A stretch of 64,000 nucleotides of DNA from Sphingomonas faeni (GCF_003053745.1 NZ_QAYE01000001.1:806001-870000), one strand, 5' to 3'. Numbered from the stretch's first letter, positions 33,541 through 42,860 are shown. The notes: generated by a model not told the origin, from the sequence alone. Numbers and translations are program-made.

Positions 33541-34854
33541 ATGAGGCTGTTACGATCCGTCCTGTCGATTCTACCGGCCGCTACGCTCTCCGCGGCAGCA
33601 CAAGTTCCGCCGCCCATCATCAACTTCCAGTTTCCTCATGCCGCACCCAGCGGCGGACCCAGCGGACTCATGTTCATCACCTGGACGGCGCAGGACGTCC
33701 GCTGTGCCGGAATTCCGGTGGTCTTCACCCGACCGCCTGCTGCGATGCCGGCGTCGGGGTGGTCGACGCCGGGTAACGGCATGAAGCCGATTACGTACAG
33801 TTTCACTATCGATGAGACCGGCCGTCCGCTCGACATCAAGCGTATCGCTAAGGGGTATGTCGTTGCGAGCGAGGATCTGACTCCCGCGCTGGCAGTCAGT
33901 CAGTTTGCACCCGGTGCCGCACATGCCGAGTGCAGCCTGACCTTCGTACCCGCGCCGCAACCGGTCGCCGCTGCGCCGATGGCGTCGGTGATGACCTATA
34001 CGATGTTCCCCGGACAGAGGCCGACCGCGGAGATGTGGGCGCGCGTGAAGCCGGTCGGTTCGACCTGCTACGATCCTGCACCGCAGGTCCGCAACCGTGC
34101 CTTTCCGGACTTCGACGCGATTCCGAAGCAGCGCGGTCGGCCTAGCTGGAGCATGATCGGCTTCGATATCGACGACGCCGGCAAGCCGATCCACCTGAAG
34201 CTGGTGGCGGGCAACGGCAATGCGGCACTGGTAGCGGCGTCGATGGCTGCCGTCGGGGATTCGCGGTTCGCGCCGGGTGCTCGGGTAGGATGCCAATATC
34301 CGTATCGGGTCGGTGCCGGGACGATGCCAGCGCCGCCGATGCCCGAGGAAGCCAGCTTCCGTACGGCCGGGGCGACCTGTCCGGCGAAGGCCGAATGGGC
34401 CGTCGGGCCGGTGCTCACCTATCCCGAGATGTTCCGGCGTCGCGCGGTCGAGGGATGGGCGGTCATCGGCTATGACGTCGCGCCATGGGGCCAGACGGGC
34501 AACGTCCATGTGCTCGCGGCGCAACCCGCCGAAGAGTTCGGCGCACAGGCGGTGCAGCTGTTGGCGATAGCCAAGCGCGTGCCGTCCGCGACCGGCTATA
34601 CCGGCTGCGTCGACCGGGTGAAATTTCGCATGGGACCGACGGCGCGCGCGCCCGGCGCACCGCCCGTCCTGTTCGATCCACCGCAACCCGCCTATCAGGC
34701 AACCGCTGGGTTATGCCTGGTACGCTTGCGTAACGACTTCGCGGGGAGCATTTGGAGCCTGCGGGCGTTGAGCGTCCGACCCCATAAAGGAGAACCCCCA
34801 TGGCTTTCGAACTCCCACCGCTGCCCTACGCTTACGATGCGCTCGAGCCGGTGA
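33541..34854 (+). CDS. Secreted protein with repeated TonB-C-like domains (odd C-terminus)
   Basis: 437 residues. Signal peptide MRLLRSVLSILPAATLSAAAQ. Three similar segments follow, each of the form YSFTIDETGRPLDIKRI ... VSQFAPG ... C, resembling the C-terminal domain of energy-transducer TonB proteins; the second (SMIGFDIDDAGKPIHLKLVA) and third (AVIGYDVAPWGQTGNVHVLA) are clear. The last ~45 residues are not domain-like. The frame runs through the SOD ribosome-binding site and 55 nt into the SOD gene, so a frameshift or lost stop near 34700 is possible. Function unknown. Confidence 0.65.
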   Translation: MRLLRSVLSILPAATLSAAAQVPPPIINFQFPHAAPSGGPSGLMFITWTAQDVRCAGIPVVFTRPPAAMPASGWSTPGNGMKPITYSFTIDETGRPLDIKRIAKGYVVASEDLTPALAVSQFAPGAAHAECSLTFVPAPQPVAAAPMASVMTYTMFPGQRPTAEMWARVKPVGSTCYDPAPQVRNRAFPDFDAIPKQRGRPSWSMIGFDIDDAGKPIHLKLVAGNGNAALVAASMAAVGDSRFAPGARVGCQYPYRVGAGTMPAPPMPEEASFRTAGATCPAKAEWAVGPVLTYPEMFRRRAVEGWAVIGYDVAPWGQTGNVHVLAAQPAEEFGAQAVQLLAIAKRVPSATGYTGCVDRVKFRMGPTARAPGAPPVLFDPPQPAYQATAGLCLVRLRNDFAGSIWSLRALSVRPHKGEPPWLSNSHRCPTLTMRSSR

Positions 34855-35414
34855 TCGACCAGGAAACGATGAAGTTTCATCACGACAAGCATCACGCGGC
34901 GTACACAGCCAAGCTGAACGAAGGCGTCGAGAAGGATTCCGCGCTGGCGGGCAAGTCGATCGAGGACATCCTCGGCATGATCTCGTCGCAGCCGCCGCTG
35001 GTCCGCAACAATGGCGGTGGCTTCTGGAACCACGACTTCTTCTGGAAGACGATGGCCGCCAAGAACGGCCAGGCGCCGTCGGGCAAGCTCGCCGAGGCGA
35101 TCGATCGCGACTTCGGCAGCCTCGACAAGCTGAAGGAAGAGTTCAACACCAAGGGTGCGGGGCAGTTCGGCTCGGGCTGGGCATGGCTGATCGCGGATGC
35201 GAGCGGCAAGCTGAAGGTAACGAGCACGCCGAACCAGGACAACCCGCTGATGGACGACGCCAAGGAGCCCGGCACGCCGCTGCTCGGTAACGACGTGTGG
35301 GAGCACGCCTATTACCTGACGTACAAGAACGATCGTCCGGGCTATCTGAAGGCCTGGTGGGACATCGTGAACTGGGACGTCGTCGGCGAGCGCTACGCGA
35401 AGGTCGCTGGCTGA
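34800..35414 (+). CDS. Superoxide dismutase (Mn-type or cambialistic Fe/Mn)
   Basis: 204 residues. Metal ligands are in MKFHHDKHHAAYT (first His), NNGGGFWNHDFFW (second His) and DVWEHAYYLTYKNDRP (Asp and His). AAAGGAG precedes the ATG. The GGG before WNH and the Gln in NQDNPLM are marks of Mn-type or cambialistic enzymes rather than strict Fe enzymes, although alphaproteobacterial homologues are often called SodB. It converts superoxide to peroxide and oxygen, probably in the cytoplasm as there is no signal peptide. Confidence 0.93.
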   Translation: MAFELPPLPYAYDALEPVIDQETMKFHHDKHHAAYTAKLNEGVEKDSALAGKSIEDILGMISSQPPLVRNNGGGFWNHDFFWKTMAAKNGQAPSGKLAEAIDRDFGSLDKLKEEFNTKGAGQFGSGWAWLIADASGKLKVTSTPNQDNPLMDDAKEPGTPLLGNDVWEHAYYLTYKNDRPGYLKAWWDIVNWDVVGERYAKVAG

Positions 35415-35421
35415 CCTGAAT

Positions 35422-35528
35422 TCCCCTCCCGCTTGCGGGAGGGGCTTGGGGAGGGCGCGACGTACGTACTGGCGTCCGGTTAGTGCGGCACGCCCCTCCC
35501 CAGACCCCTCCCGTAAACGGGAGGGAAG
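35422..35528. repeat. Palindromic intergenic repeat
   Basis: TTCCCCTCCCGCTTGCGGGAGGGG and CCCCTCCCGTAAACGGGAGGGAA, about 60 bases apart, with GGGGAGGGCG / CGCCCCTCCCC inside. Same family as at 31791 and 54705. It sits between the convergent SOD and yciB genes. Confidence 0.83.
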
Positions 35529-35533
35529 TAGAG

Positions 35534-36151
35534 TTACCCTTCGGGCGGCAGGTCGGTCACGGCTTTGTCGCCCGTCTGCAATCCGTGCTTCAGCAGCATC
35601 GGGATGTTGGCGAAGGCGAAGAGCAACGTCAGCGGGATCGCACCCCAGAGCTTGAAGCCGACCCAAAAATCCCAGGTCGTGTTGCGCCACACCGCTTCGT
35701 TCAGCACCGCCATGAACACGAAGAAAACCGCCCAGTTTCGCGTCAGCTTGCGCCAGCCATCGGCGGACAGGCCGGGATACGCGGTGCCGAGCAGCGACTG
35801 AAGCAGCGGTCGCCCGGTGACGAGCCCGAACGTCAGGATCGCCGCGAACATCGCGTAGATGATCGTCGGCTTCATCTGGATGAAGCGCTGGTCGTGGAAA
35901 TAGATCGTCAGCCCGCCGAACACGACGATCAGCGCACCCGACAGCCACAGCATCGGCGAGATATGGCCGGTTTTCACCTTCGACACGATCATCGCGGCGA
36001 TCGTGGCGATGATGAACGCGGTGGTCGCGGCGACGACGCGGACGATCGGCAGGCCGGGCGTGAGGAAGTTCACCGCGAAGAAGACCGCGAGCGGGCCGTA
36101 GTCGACCGCCATGCGGAGGCCGGGGGATAGGGGGGGCTTGGTTGGGGTCAC
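35534..36151 (-). CDS. yciB: YciB/IspZ-type inner-membrane septation protein
   Basis: 205 residues and about five or six membrane helices. Typical YciB segments: MAVDYGPLAVFFAVNFLTPG, MWLSGALIVVFGGLTIYFHD-like pattern with HDQRFIQMKPTIIYA, PGLSADGWRKLTRNWAVFF, and AVWRNTTWDFWVGFK. The protein is linked to envelope integrity and septation in Gram-negatives. It lies downstream of ftsY on the same strand, separated by a palindromic repeat. Confidence 0.9.
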   Translation of the reverse strand: MTPTKPPLSPGLRMAVDYGPLAVFFAVNFLTPGLPIVRVVAATTAFIIATIAAMIVSKVKTGHISPMLWLSGALIVVFGGLTIYFHDQRFIQMKPTIIYAMFAAILTFGLVTGRPLLQSLLGTAYPGLSADGWRKLTRNWAVFFVFMAVLNEAVWRNTTWDFWVGFKLWGAIPLTLLFAFANIPMLLKHGLQTGDKAVTDLPPEG

Positions 36152-36168
36152 GAGATCAATCCAGAATA

Positions 36169-36242
36169 CCGTTCGTCCTGAGCGTAGTCGAAGGACATTG
36201 CCACAAACGGGCCGGTCCTTCGACTACGCTCAGGACGAACGG
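36169..36242. repeat. Perfect palindromic repeat between ftsY and yciB
   Basis: CCGTTCGTCCTGAGCGTAGTCGAAGGAC and its exact reverse complement, about 18 bases apart. This repeat family is widespread in sphingomonad genomes; a degenerate relative occurs at 60187. It can form a long hairpin that may stop or protect the ftsY transcript. Confidence 0.88.
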
Positions 36243-36274
36243 AAAAAGAGGGGCACAGAGCGAATGGGAAGGCG

Positions 36275-37210
36275 TTACTTCCGAACGCTCTCCACACCTG
36301 CGATGATCCGGCTGACCTCGTTCGCATCGAATGGACGCAGGTCCGTCATGCCCTCGCCGATACCGATCGCGTGGATCGGCAGGCCGTATTTCTCGGCCGC
36401 CGCGACGAGAACGCCGCCGCGCGCGGTGCCGTCGAGCTTGGTCATCACGAGGCCGGTGACGCCGGCGACTTCCTTGAAGACCTCGATCTGCTGGAGCGCG
36501 TTTTGGCCGGTCGTCGCGTCGAGCACCAGGACGATGTCGTGCGGGCTCTCCGGATTTATCCGGCCAAGCACGCGGCGGATTTTCGCCAGCTCGTCCATCA
36601 GTTCACGCTTGTTCTGGAGGCGGCCGGCGGTGTCGACGATCAGTACGTCGATGCCCGTCTCTGTCGCCTTCTTGACCGCGTCCCAGACCACGCCTGCCGC
36701 GTCGCCGCCCTCGGGACCGGTGACGATCGGCACGCCGACTCGCTCGGCCCAGGTGCGGAGCTGGCCGATCGCGGCGGCGCGGAAGGTGTCGCCGGCGGCG
36801 AGCATCACGCCGTAGTCCTGTTCCATCAACAGGTGCGCGAGCTTGGCGATGGTGGTGGTCTTGCCCGAGCCGTTGACGCCGATGACGAGGATCACCTGAG
36901 GGCGCGGGAAGGCGTCGATCTCGATTGGCTTGGCGACCGTGGCGAGGACCTTCTCGACCTCCTCCGCGACGATCACGCGGATGCCGAGCTCCTCCATGTT
37001 GCGTTCGAAGCTGCCTTCGGAAAGGCGGCGGCGGATGCGGCCGGCAGTCTCGGGACCGAGATCGGAGGCGATCAGTGCTTCCTCGATGTCGTCGAGCGTC
37101 GAATCGTCGAGCCGCGCGCCGCCGAGGCCGGCGAGGTTGCCGACGAGCCGGTCGGAGGTGCGCTTGAAGCCGCCGATCAGCTTGTCGTGCCAGGTTGGGG
37201 TGGTGCTCAT
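36275..37210 (-). CDS. ftsY: Signal recognition particle receptor FtsY
   Basis: 311 residues, the short form without a long acidic A domain. SRP-GTPase motifs in order: VIGVNGSGKTTTIAKLAHLL (P-loop), AGDTFRAAAIGQLRTWAERV, IVDTAGRLQNKRELMDELAK, LVLDATTGQNAL and MTKLDGTARGGVLVAAA. It docks the SRP-ribosome complex at the membrane for co-translational targeting, with Ffh (encoded at 40763-42319). Its start overlaps the mtaB stop by 4 nt. Confidence 0.97.
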   Translation of the reverse strand: MSTTPTWHDKLIGGFKRTSDRLVGNLAGLGGARLDDSTLDDIEEALIASDLGPETAGRIRRRLSEGSFERNMEELGIRVIVAEEVEKVLATVAKPIEIDAFPRPQVILVIGVNGSGKTTTIAKLAHLLMEQDYGVMLAAGDTFRAAAIGQLRTWAERVGVPIVTGPEGGDAAGVVWDAVKKATETGIDVLIVDTAGRLQNKRELMDELAKIRRVLGRINPESPHDIVLVLDATTGQNALQQIEVFKEVAGVTGLVMTKLDGTARGGVLVAAAEKYGLPIHAIGIGEGMTDLRPFDANEVSRIIAGVESVRK

Positions 37211-38454
37211 GATGGTTCTCGTGTTGCGCTGAGGCGGTCGGCCGTGGCGCCGGTGATCGTGATGCGGACGATGTCGCCGGGTATGGAAGGTTCGTCCAGC
37301 AGGACTTCTGCGAAATTGCCGATATGGCCGCGGTCGCCGGGGCGTTCGACGAGCAGATCCTGCGATGTTCCCACCAGCGTTTGCAGCCAGTTCGCTCGCG
37401 CGATTTCGCCGGCGTCGCGGAGGAGGGCGGCGCGCTGGCGGCGGACTTCGGGCTCGACCTGCGGCATGCGCGCGGCGGGGGTGCCGGCGCGGGGCGAATA
37501 AGGGAAGATGTGCGGGTGGACGATGTGGCAGTCGTCGATCAGCGCGCGCGTGTTGGCGAACATCGTCGCGTCCTCGGTCGGGAAGCCGGCGATCAGGTCC
37601 GCGCCGATTGCGATGTCGGGGCGGGCGGTCTTGAGACGCTCGACGAGCGCGACGCTTTCGGCTCGCGAATGGCGGCGCTTCATGCGCTTGAGGATCATGT
37701 CGTCGCCGGCCTGCAACGACAGGTGGACGTGCGGCATGATGCGGCGCTCGGTCGTCAGCAGCGCGAAGAGGCGGTCGTCGATCTCGATGCCGTCTAGGGA
37801 CGAGAGACGCAGGCGTTCGAGCGCGGGTACGTGGTGCAGGATGCGCTCGACGAGGTGGCCTAGCGTCGGCGCGCCGGGGAGGTCGGGGCCGTAGCTGGTC
37901 AGGTCGACGCCGGTAAGGACGATCTCGCGGTGGCCTGCGTCGACGAGACCGGCGATCCGGTCGACGACCGCGCCGGCGGGGACCGAGCGGCTCGGGCCGC
38001 GGCCGAACGGGATCGCGCAGAAGGTGCAGCGGTGGTCGCAGCCGTTCTGGACTTCGACGAACGCTCTAGCGTGGGCGGAGAAGCTCGCGGCGAGATGCGG
38101 CGCGGTCTCGCGGACCTGCATGATGTCGGACACGACGACCGGAGCGTCAGTCCCCCAGGCTTGCGACGTCAGTTTGTCCGCATTGCCGACGACGCGGTCG
38201 ACTTCGGGCATAGCCGCAAAATTCGCCGGGTCGATCTGCGCGGCGCAGCCGGTGACGACGATCTGGGCCTCGGGGCGGTTGCGCTTGGCGCGGCGGATCG
38301 CGACGCGCGTTGCCTTCACCGCGGCATTGGTGACGGCGCAGCTGTTGACCACGACCATGTCCCGCCCGGCGACGAGCGCGCGGATGGTCTCGCTTTCGGC
38401 GATGTTGAGGCGGCAGCCGAGGCTGATGACCTCTGGCTGCGGGGCAGATGGCAT
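37207..38454 (-). CDS. mtaB: tRNA t6A37 methylthiotransferase MtaB
   Basis: 415 residues from the ATG at 38454. The open frame continues upstream, but that part has shadow composition. The N-terminal UPF0004 domain has SLGCRLNIAES, VVNSCAVTNAAV and VVTGCAAQ, the three Cys of the second cluster. The radical SAM motif is in CDHRCTFCAIPFGRGPSRS. A TRAM-like C-terminal region follows. It adds a methylthio group to t6A37 in tRNA. Coupled to ftsY (ATGA overlap), an arrangement common in alphaproteobacteria. Confidence 0.94.
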   Translation of the reverse strand: MPSAPQPEVISLGCRLNIAESETIRALVAGRDMVVVNSCAVTNAAVKATRVAIRRAKRNRPEAQIVVTGCAAQIDPANFAAMPEVDRVVGNADKLTSQAWGTDAPVVVSDIMQVRETAPHLAASFSAHARAFVEVQNGCDHRCTFCAIPFGRGPSRSVPAGAVVDRIAGLVDAGHREIVLTGVDLTSYGPDLPGAPTLGHLVERILHHVPALERLRLSSLDGIEIDDRLFALLTTERRIMPHVHLSLQAGDDMILKRMKRRHSRAESVALVERLKTARPDIAIGADLIAGFPTEDATMFANTRALIDDCHIVHPHIFPYSPRAGTPAARMPQVEPEVRRQRAALLRDAGEIARANWLQTLVGTSQDLLVERPGDRGHIGNFAEVLLDEPSIPGDIVRITITGATADRLSATREPS

Positions 38455-38519
38455 GCGGCGCGATTTAGGAGGGGTGGGGGGGGAAGTCCACGGTTTGCTC
38501 GTTGGGGGCGGCCGACATC

Positions 38520-38599
38520 GTGTTCTCCTGCGAACGCAGGAGCCTAGGGTACCGGACGGAGCGCTGCTTGGTTCTAGGCTCCTGCGTTCGCAGGAGAAC
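38520..38599. repeat. Palindromic repeat upstream of mtaB
   Basis: GTTCTCCTGCGAACGCAGGAGCCTAG and CTAGGCTCCTGCGTTCGCAGGAGAAC face each other across about 28 bases. It starts a double repeat with 38627-38730 in the gap between mtaB and the GGDEF/EAL gene. Confidence 0.88.
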
Positions 38600-38626
38600 G
38601 GATCGGGGAGCGACCATTTACCTATT

Positions 38627-38730
38627 CCACCCCGGCGGAGGCCGGGGCCCAGTTGGGGGACGATCATTGGGAAGGACGGTGCGTTGTAACTGCAACCTTC
38701 CCAACTGGGCCCCGGCCTTCGCCGGGGTGG
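38627..38730. repeat. Palindromic repeat downstream of the GGDEF/EAL gene
   Basis: CCACCCCGGCGGAGGCCGGGGCCCAGTTGGG and CCCAACTGGGCCCCGGCCTTCGCCGGGGTGG, about 40 bases apart. A second, different palindrome family placed head to tail with the one at 38520. Confidence 0.88.
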
Positions 38731-38747
38731 TGTTTTGTGAATGGGCC

Positions 38748-40424
38748 TTAGCCCGCCAAACGTGGCGCAATGCCGCGCGGCGGTGGCACGCTCCGGTCGG
38801 GGCGCTGGGCCAGCAAGCGTTTTTCCGCCAGCAAGCGCCGGACCTGCGCCGCACCGAGCGGGCGCCCGTACAGATACCCCTGACCCTTCGCACAACCCAT
38901 GCCGCGCAGGCGCTCCTCGATCGCGGCATCCTCGATCCCTTCCGCGGTGGTCGGCAGGTTGAGGCTGTCCCCCAGCCGCACGATCGTGTTCACGATCGCC
39001 ATGCTCTCCGGATTGTCCAGGATCGACGAGACGAAGCTCTTGTCGATCTTGATCCGGTCGAACGGCAGCGCCCGCAGATGCGCCAAGCTCGAATAGCCGG
39101 TGCCGAAATCGTCGAGCGCGAGGCGGATGCCCTGATTCTTCAGGCTGCCGACGATCGACTGCGCGAGGGGAAGGTTGTCGAACAGCGCGCTCTCGGTGAT
39201 CTCGATCTCGAGCCGGCTGGCGGGAAAGCCAGTCTCGACCAGCGTCTTGATGATCTTCTGCGCGAGCCACGCATCGCGCAACTGCAGCGGTGAGACGTTG
39301 ACCGACAAGGTGAGCCCGGCGTCCCAGTCGCGCGCGGCGGCGAATGCCTGGCGCATGATCGACAGCGAAAGCTCGCCGATCAGCCCGGTTTCCTCCGCGA
39401 TCGGGATGAACACGTCGGGCGCGATCATGCCGCGCGTCGGATGTTCCCAGCGCGCCAGCACCTCGAAACCGGTGATGAGGCCGGTGGTCAGATCGACCTG
39501 TTGCTCGAAATACGGAACGACCTCCTGCGCCGGGATCGCGCTGCGGAGACCTGCTTCGAGTTCGCCGCGCAGTTGCAGCGATCGCTCCATCGAGGTGTCG
39601 AACCACGCATGACGACTGCGCCCGGCAGTCTTGGCCGCGTGGAGCGCGATGTCGGCGTTGCGCAGCAAGGCGTCGACCGAGGCGCAGTCGCGATCGGACC
39701 GGGCAATACCGATCGAGACGCTGCTGTGGATGTCCGCGCCATTGGTGCGGAACGGCAAGGCGATGCCTGCGACCATGCGCTCGGCGATCCGGTCGGCGAC
39801 GTTCTCGTGCGCGGAGTCGAAGACGAATGCGCAGGCGAACTCATCTGCCCCCAGCCTAGCGAGCAGGCTGGTACCGGGCGCGATCGCCGCGATCGTTTCC
39901 GCGACATGAGCGAGCAACAGGTCGCCTACCGCATAGCCGTGCAGATCGTTGACGCTCTTGAAGTGATCGATGTCGATCGTCAGCATGGCCATTGCCTTGC
40001 CGCGGCGGCGCGTACTGGCGAACAGTGCCGCGCCGTCTTCGGACAGGCTGCGGCGATTGAGCAAGCCGGTGAGCGGATCGCGTTGCGCCAGCGCGTGAGC
40101 GTGGCGGCCGGCGTCGGACAGAATACTCAGCTCTTCCGACAGGGCCCGGTATCGGAACCAGCCGAACATGATCAGCGCCGCGTTCAGCAACAGCGCTGCG
40201 ACCAGGCCGTGATCGATTACCGCATCGCTGCCGTGCCAATGTGCCAGTGCCTTGACGACCGCGGTGCCGGCGGTGCCGACGAATAGAAGCAGTGCGGCGC
40301 CCGTGACGGCGCCGGTCATGAATTCCCGACTGATGTTGCGGAGCGAAAATGTCGCCGCCGACTTTACGGTCATGGGGTTGGCCTGTTCGGTCTCTTGCTT
40401 GGGTGGCGGTGTGGCATGCGACAC
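38748..40424 (-). CDS. GGDEF/EAL cyclic-di-GMP protein
   Basis: 558 residues. Two membrane helices near the N-terminus, with a very short loop. The GGDEF domain starts at RDPLTGLLNRRSL; its signature is degenerate, LGADEFACAF (GADEF rather than GGDEF). The EAL domain has TGFEVLARWEHP (EVL), VNVSPLQLRD, EIEITESAL and ALDDFGTGYSSLAHLRALPFDRIKIDKSF, so its metal and catalytic residues look intact. It is likely a membrane-bound c-di-GMP phosphodiesterase whose cyclase half is weak or regulatory. Confidence 0.9.
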   Translation of the reverse strand: MSHATPPPKQETEQANPMTVKSAATFSLRNISREFMTGAVTGAALLLFVGTAGTAVVKALAHWHGSDAVIDHGLVAALLLNAALIMFGWFRYRALSEELSILSDAGRHAHALAQRDPLTGLLNRRSLSEDGAALFASTRRRGKAMAMLTIDIDHFKSVNDLHGYAVGDLLLAHVAETIAAIAPGTSLLARLGADEFACAFVFDSAHENVADRIAERMVAGIALPFRTNGADIHSSVSIGIARSDRDCASVDALLRNADIALHAAKTAGRSRHAWFDTSMERSLQLRGELEAGLRSAIPAQEVVPYFEQQVDLTTGLITGFEVLARWEHPTRGMIAPDVFIPIAEETGLIGELSLSIMRQAFAAARDWDAGLTLSVNVSPLQLRDAWLAQKIIKTLVETGFPASRLEIEITESALFDNLPLAQSIVGSLKNQGIRLALDDFGTGYSSLAHLRALPFDRIKIDKSFVSSILDNPESMAIVNTIVRLGDSLNLPTTAEGIEDAAIEERLRGMGCAKGQGYLYGRPLGAAQVRRLLAEKRLLAQRPDRSVPPPRGIAPRLAG

Positions 40425-40493
40425 GTGTAGGATATGTTAAGAAGCCGTATAGGCGGGACGGGACGAGCCGCGGGCGCGATTGGCTGCAGGCAT

Positions 40494-40590
40494 CCGTCAT
40501 GCCGGGCTTGTTCCGGCATCCAGCGTTCCGCGCGCTTTGCGGTTATAGATGACGCGGAACGGTAGACCCGGAGCAAGTCCGGGGTGACGG
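40494..40590. repeat. Palindromic repeat upstream of ffh
   Basis: CCGTCATGCCGGGCTTGTTCCGGCATCCA at the left and TAGACCCGGAGCAAGTCCGGGGTGACGG at the right, with GTTCCGCG / CGCGGAAC inside. Same family as 42861-42957. It fills much of the 338-base gap between the GGDEF/EAL gene and ffh; the rest shows only the GGGAG ribosome-binding site of ffh. Confidence 0.82.
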
Positions 40591-40762
40591 AGGAATCAGG
40601 GCAAGCCGGGACCAGTCTTGCGCTTCCACCCGGTTTCCAGTAGTGGGCGCATCACGTTCCGTTACGGGGCGCATTGGACGAGCATCCAAGGATGCACGCT
40701 GGCCGGCGAGGTTTCGCCCGCCGGCGCTTTTGCGTTTGGTAGCGGTGTATGGGAGTATTTCG

Positions 40763-42319
40763 ATGTTCGAAAGCCTGAGCGATCGACTTGGCGGCGTCTT
40801 CGACCGCCTTCGCGGCCGGGGTGCGCTGACCGAAGCGGACGTGCGCGCGGCGATGCGCGAGGTGCGCGTCGCGCTGCTCGAAGCCGACGTCGCGTTGCCC
40901 GTCGCGCGCGAGTTCGTCGAGAAGGCGACCGAGAAGGCGATTGGCCAGAACGTCCTGCGCTCGGTCACGCCGGGGCAGCAGGTCGTCAAGATCGTCAGCG
41001 ATGCGCTGGTCGAGATGCTCGGCTCGGATGCCGTAGAGCTGGAGCTCGGCGTCACGCCGCCGGCCGTCATCATGATGGTCGGCCTCCAGGGCTCGGGCAA
41101 GACGACCACGACCGCCAAGATCGCCAAGCGGCTTGCGGCGGGACAGGCCAATTTCGGACAGGCGGGTCGCGAGCGCAAGAAGGTCCTGATGGCGTCGCTC
41201 GACGTCAATCGCCCGAACGCGCAGGAACAGCTCGCGACGCTCGGCACGCAGATCGATGTCGCGACGCTGCCTATCGTGCAGGGCCAGCAACCCGTCGATA
41301 TCGCGCGGCGTGCGATGCAGGCCGCCAAGCTGCAGGGCTATGACGTCCTGATGCTCGACACCGCGGGTCGACTCCATGTCGACCAGGCGCTGATGGACGA
41401 GATGAAGGCGGTTGCCGACGTCGCGAACCCGGCCGAGATCCTGCTCGTCGTCGACTCGCTGACCGGTCAGGACGCGGTCAACGTCGCGCAGAACTTCAGC
41501 GACCAGGTGCCGCTGACGGGTATCGTGCTCACCCGCATGGACGGCGATGCCCGCGGCGGCGCGGCGCTGTCGATGCGCGCGGTCACCGGCAAGCCGATCA
41601 AGTTCGCCGGCACCGGCGAGAAGCTCGATGCACTCGAGGCGTTCCATCCCGAGCGCGTCGCTGGTCGCATCCTCGGCATGGGCGACGTCGTCAGCTTGGT
41701 TGAGCGCGCTGCGGAGTCGATCCAGGCCGAAGACGCCGAGCGGATGGCTGCCAAGATGGCCAAGGGTCAGTTCGACATGAACGACCTGCGTGCCCAGCTG
41801 GCGCAGATGCAGCGGATGGGCGGGCTCGGCGCGCTGGCGGGGATGATCCCCGGCATGAAGAAGGCGCAGGGCGCGGTCGCGTCGGTCGGTGGCGAAAAGG
41901 TGCTGGTGCACATGGACGCGATGATCGGTTCGATGACGATCAAGGAGCGCAACAAGCCCGAGCTGATCAACGCCAAGCGCAAGATCCGCATCGCCAAGGG
42001 CTCCGGGACGACCGTCCAGGAGGTCAACAAGCTGCTGAAAATGCACCTCGAAATGTCGACCGCCATGAAGAAGATCAAGAAGATGGGCGGCATGAAGGGC
42101 ATGATGGCGATGCTCGGCAAGGGCGGCATGGGCGGTGGTCTCGGCGGCATCGGCAATGCGATCGGCGGGCCGCAGATGGGCGACATGCTCAACAAGGCCG
42201 GCGCTGGTGGCCTGCCGGGCGGCGGCGGCGGTATGGGCGGCGGCGGTCTGCCGGGGCTTGGTGGCCCCAAGATGCCGCAGATGCCTGCCGGTTTCGACGA
42301 TTTTCTGAAGAAGAAATAA
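40763..42319 (+). CDS. ffh: Signal recognition particle protein Ffh
   Basis: 518 residues from the ATG at 40763, which has GGGAG seven bases upstream; the frame continues upstream without a start signal. N domain, then G domain: GLQGSGKTTTTAKIA, MLDTAGRLHVDQALMDEMK, VDSLTGQDAVN, LTRMDGDARGGAALSM. The M domain is Met-rich and ends in a long Gly/Met tail (GGGGMGGGGLPGLGG). It binds signal peptides of nascent membrane proteins with 4.5S RNA and passes them to FtsY. First gene of the ribosomal/translation series. Confidence 0.97.
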   Translation: MFESLSDRLGGVFDRLRGRGALTEADVRAAMREVRVALLEADVALPVAREFVEKATEKAIGQNVLRSVTPGQQVVKIVSDALVEMLGSDAVELELGVTPPAVIMMVGLQGSGKTTTTAKIAKRLAAGQANFGQAGRERKKVLMASLDVNRPNAQEQLATLGTQIDVATLPIVQGQQPVDIARRAMQAAKLQGYDVLMLDTAGRLHVDQALMDEMKAVADVANPAEILLVVDSLTGQDAVNVAQNFSDQVPLTGIVLTRMDGDARGGAALSMRAVTGKPIKFAGTGEKLDALEAFHPERVAGRILGMGDVVSLVERAAESIQAEDAERMAAKMAKGQFDMNDLRAQLAQMQRMGGLGALAGMIPGMKKAQGAVASVGGEKVLVHMDAMIGSMTIKERNKPELINAKRKIRIAKGSGTTVQEVNKLLKMHLEMSTAMKKIKKMGGMKGMMAMLGKGGMGGGLGGIGNAIGGPQMGDMLNKAGAGGLPGGGGGMGGGGLPGLGGPKMPQMPAGFDDFLKKK

Positions 42320-42386
42320 CCTCTTATCCAACCACGACACTTCGGCTCGCGCCGGGGGATCTATCTAGAAAACGAAGGAAAATATC

Positions 42387-42815
42387 ATGGCAATCAACAT
42401 TCGCCTCGCGCGCGGTGGCTCCAAGAAGCGTCCTTACTACAAGATCGTCGTTGCCGATGCGCGTTCGCCGCGTGATGGCCGCTTCATCGAGAAGATCGGC
42501 AACTACAATCCGCTCCTCGCCAAGGACAACGAGCAGCGCGTGCAGCTCGACGCCGATCGCGCGAAGCATTGGCTGAGCGTAGGCGCGCAGCCGACCGACC
42601 GCGTCGCGCGCTTCCTCGACCAGGCTGGCGTGCTCGAGCGTTCGGCCCGCAACAACCCGAACAAGGGCAAGCCCGGTGAGAAGGCCACCGAGCGCGCTGA
42701 AGAGCGTGCGACCAAGGCGGCTGAAGCTGCCGAGGCTGAGGCCGCTGCGAAGGCGGCACCTGCTGCCGAAGCAGAGGCTCCTGCCGCTGCCGAGACTGAA
42801 GAAGCCGCTTCGTAA
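42387..42815 (+). CDS. rpsP: Ribosomal protein bS16
   Basis: 142 residues. The conserved part is [34 protein letters not shown] and [20 protein letters not shown]. An Ala/Glu-rich, low-complexity tail of about 60 residues follows, longer than in enterobacteria but common in alphaproteobacteria. It assembles early into the 30S subunit. The usual ffh-rpsP-rimM-trmD order holds, though a palindromic repeat intervenes before rimM. Confidence 0.97.
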   Translation: MAINIRLARGGSKKRPYYKIVVADARSPRDGRFIEKIGNYNPLLAKDNEQRVQLDADRAKHWLSVGAQPTDRVARFLDQAGVLERSARNNPNKGKPGEKATERAEERATKAAEAAEAEAAAKAAPAAEAEAPAAAETEEAAS

Positions 42816-42860
42816 GACGGCGCTTCTGGATTGGGGCGGCACGAAGTCGTTTGCCCCTTC

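Noticed and set aside
37207..39606. Very long minus frame joining mtaB to the region before it (799 codons)
   Set aside because: Only the part from 38454 matches MtaB. The upstream part covers two repeats and the GGDEF/EAL gene in a wrong frame.
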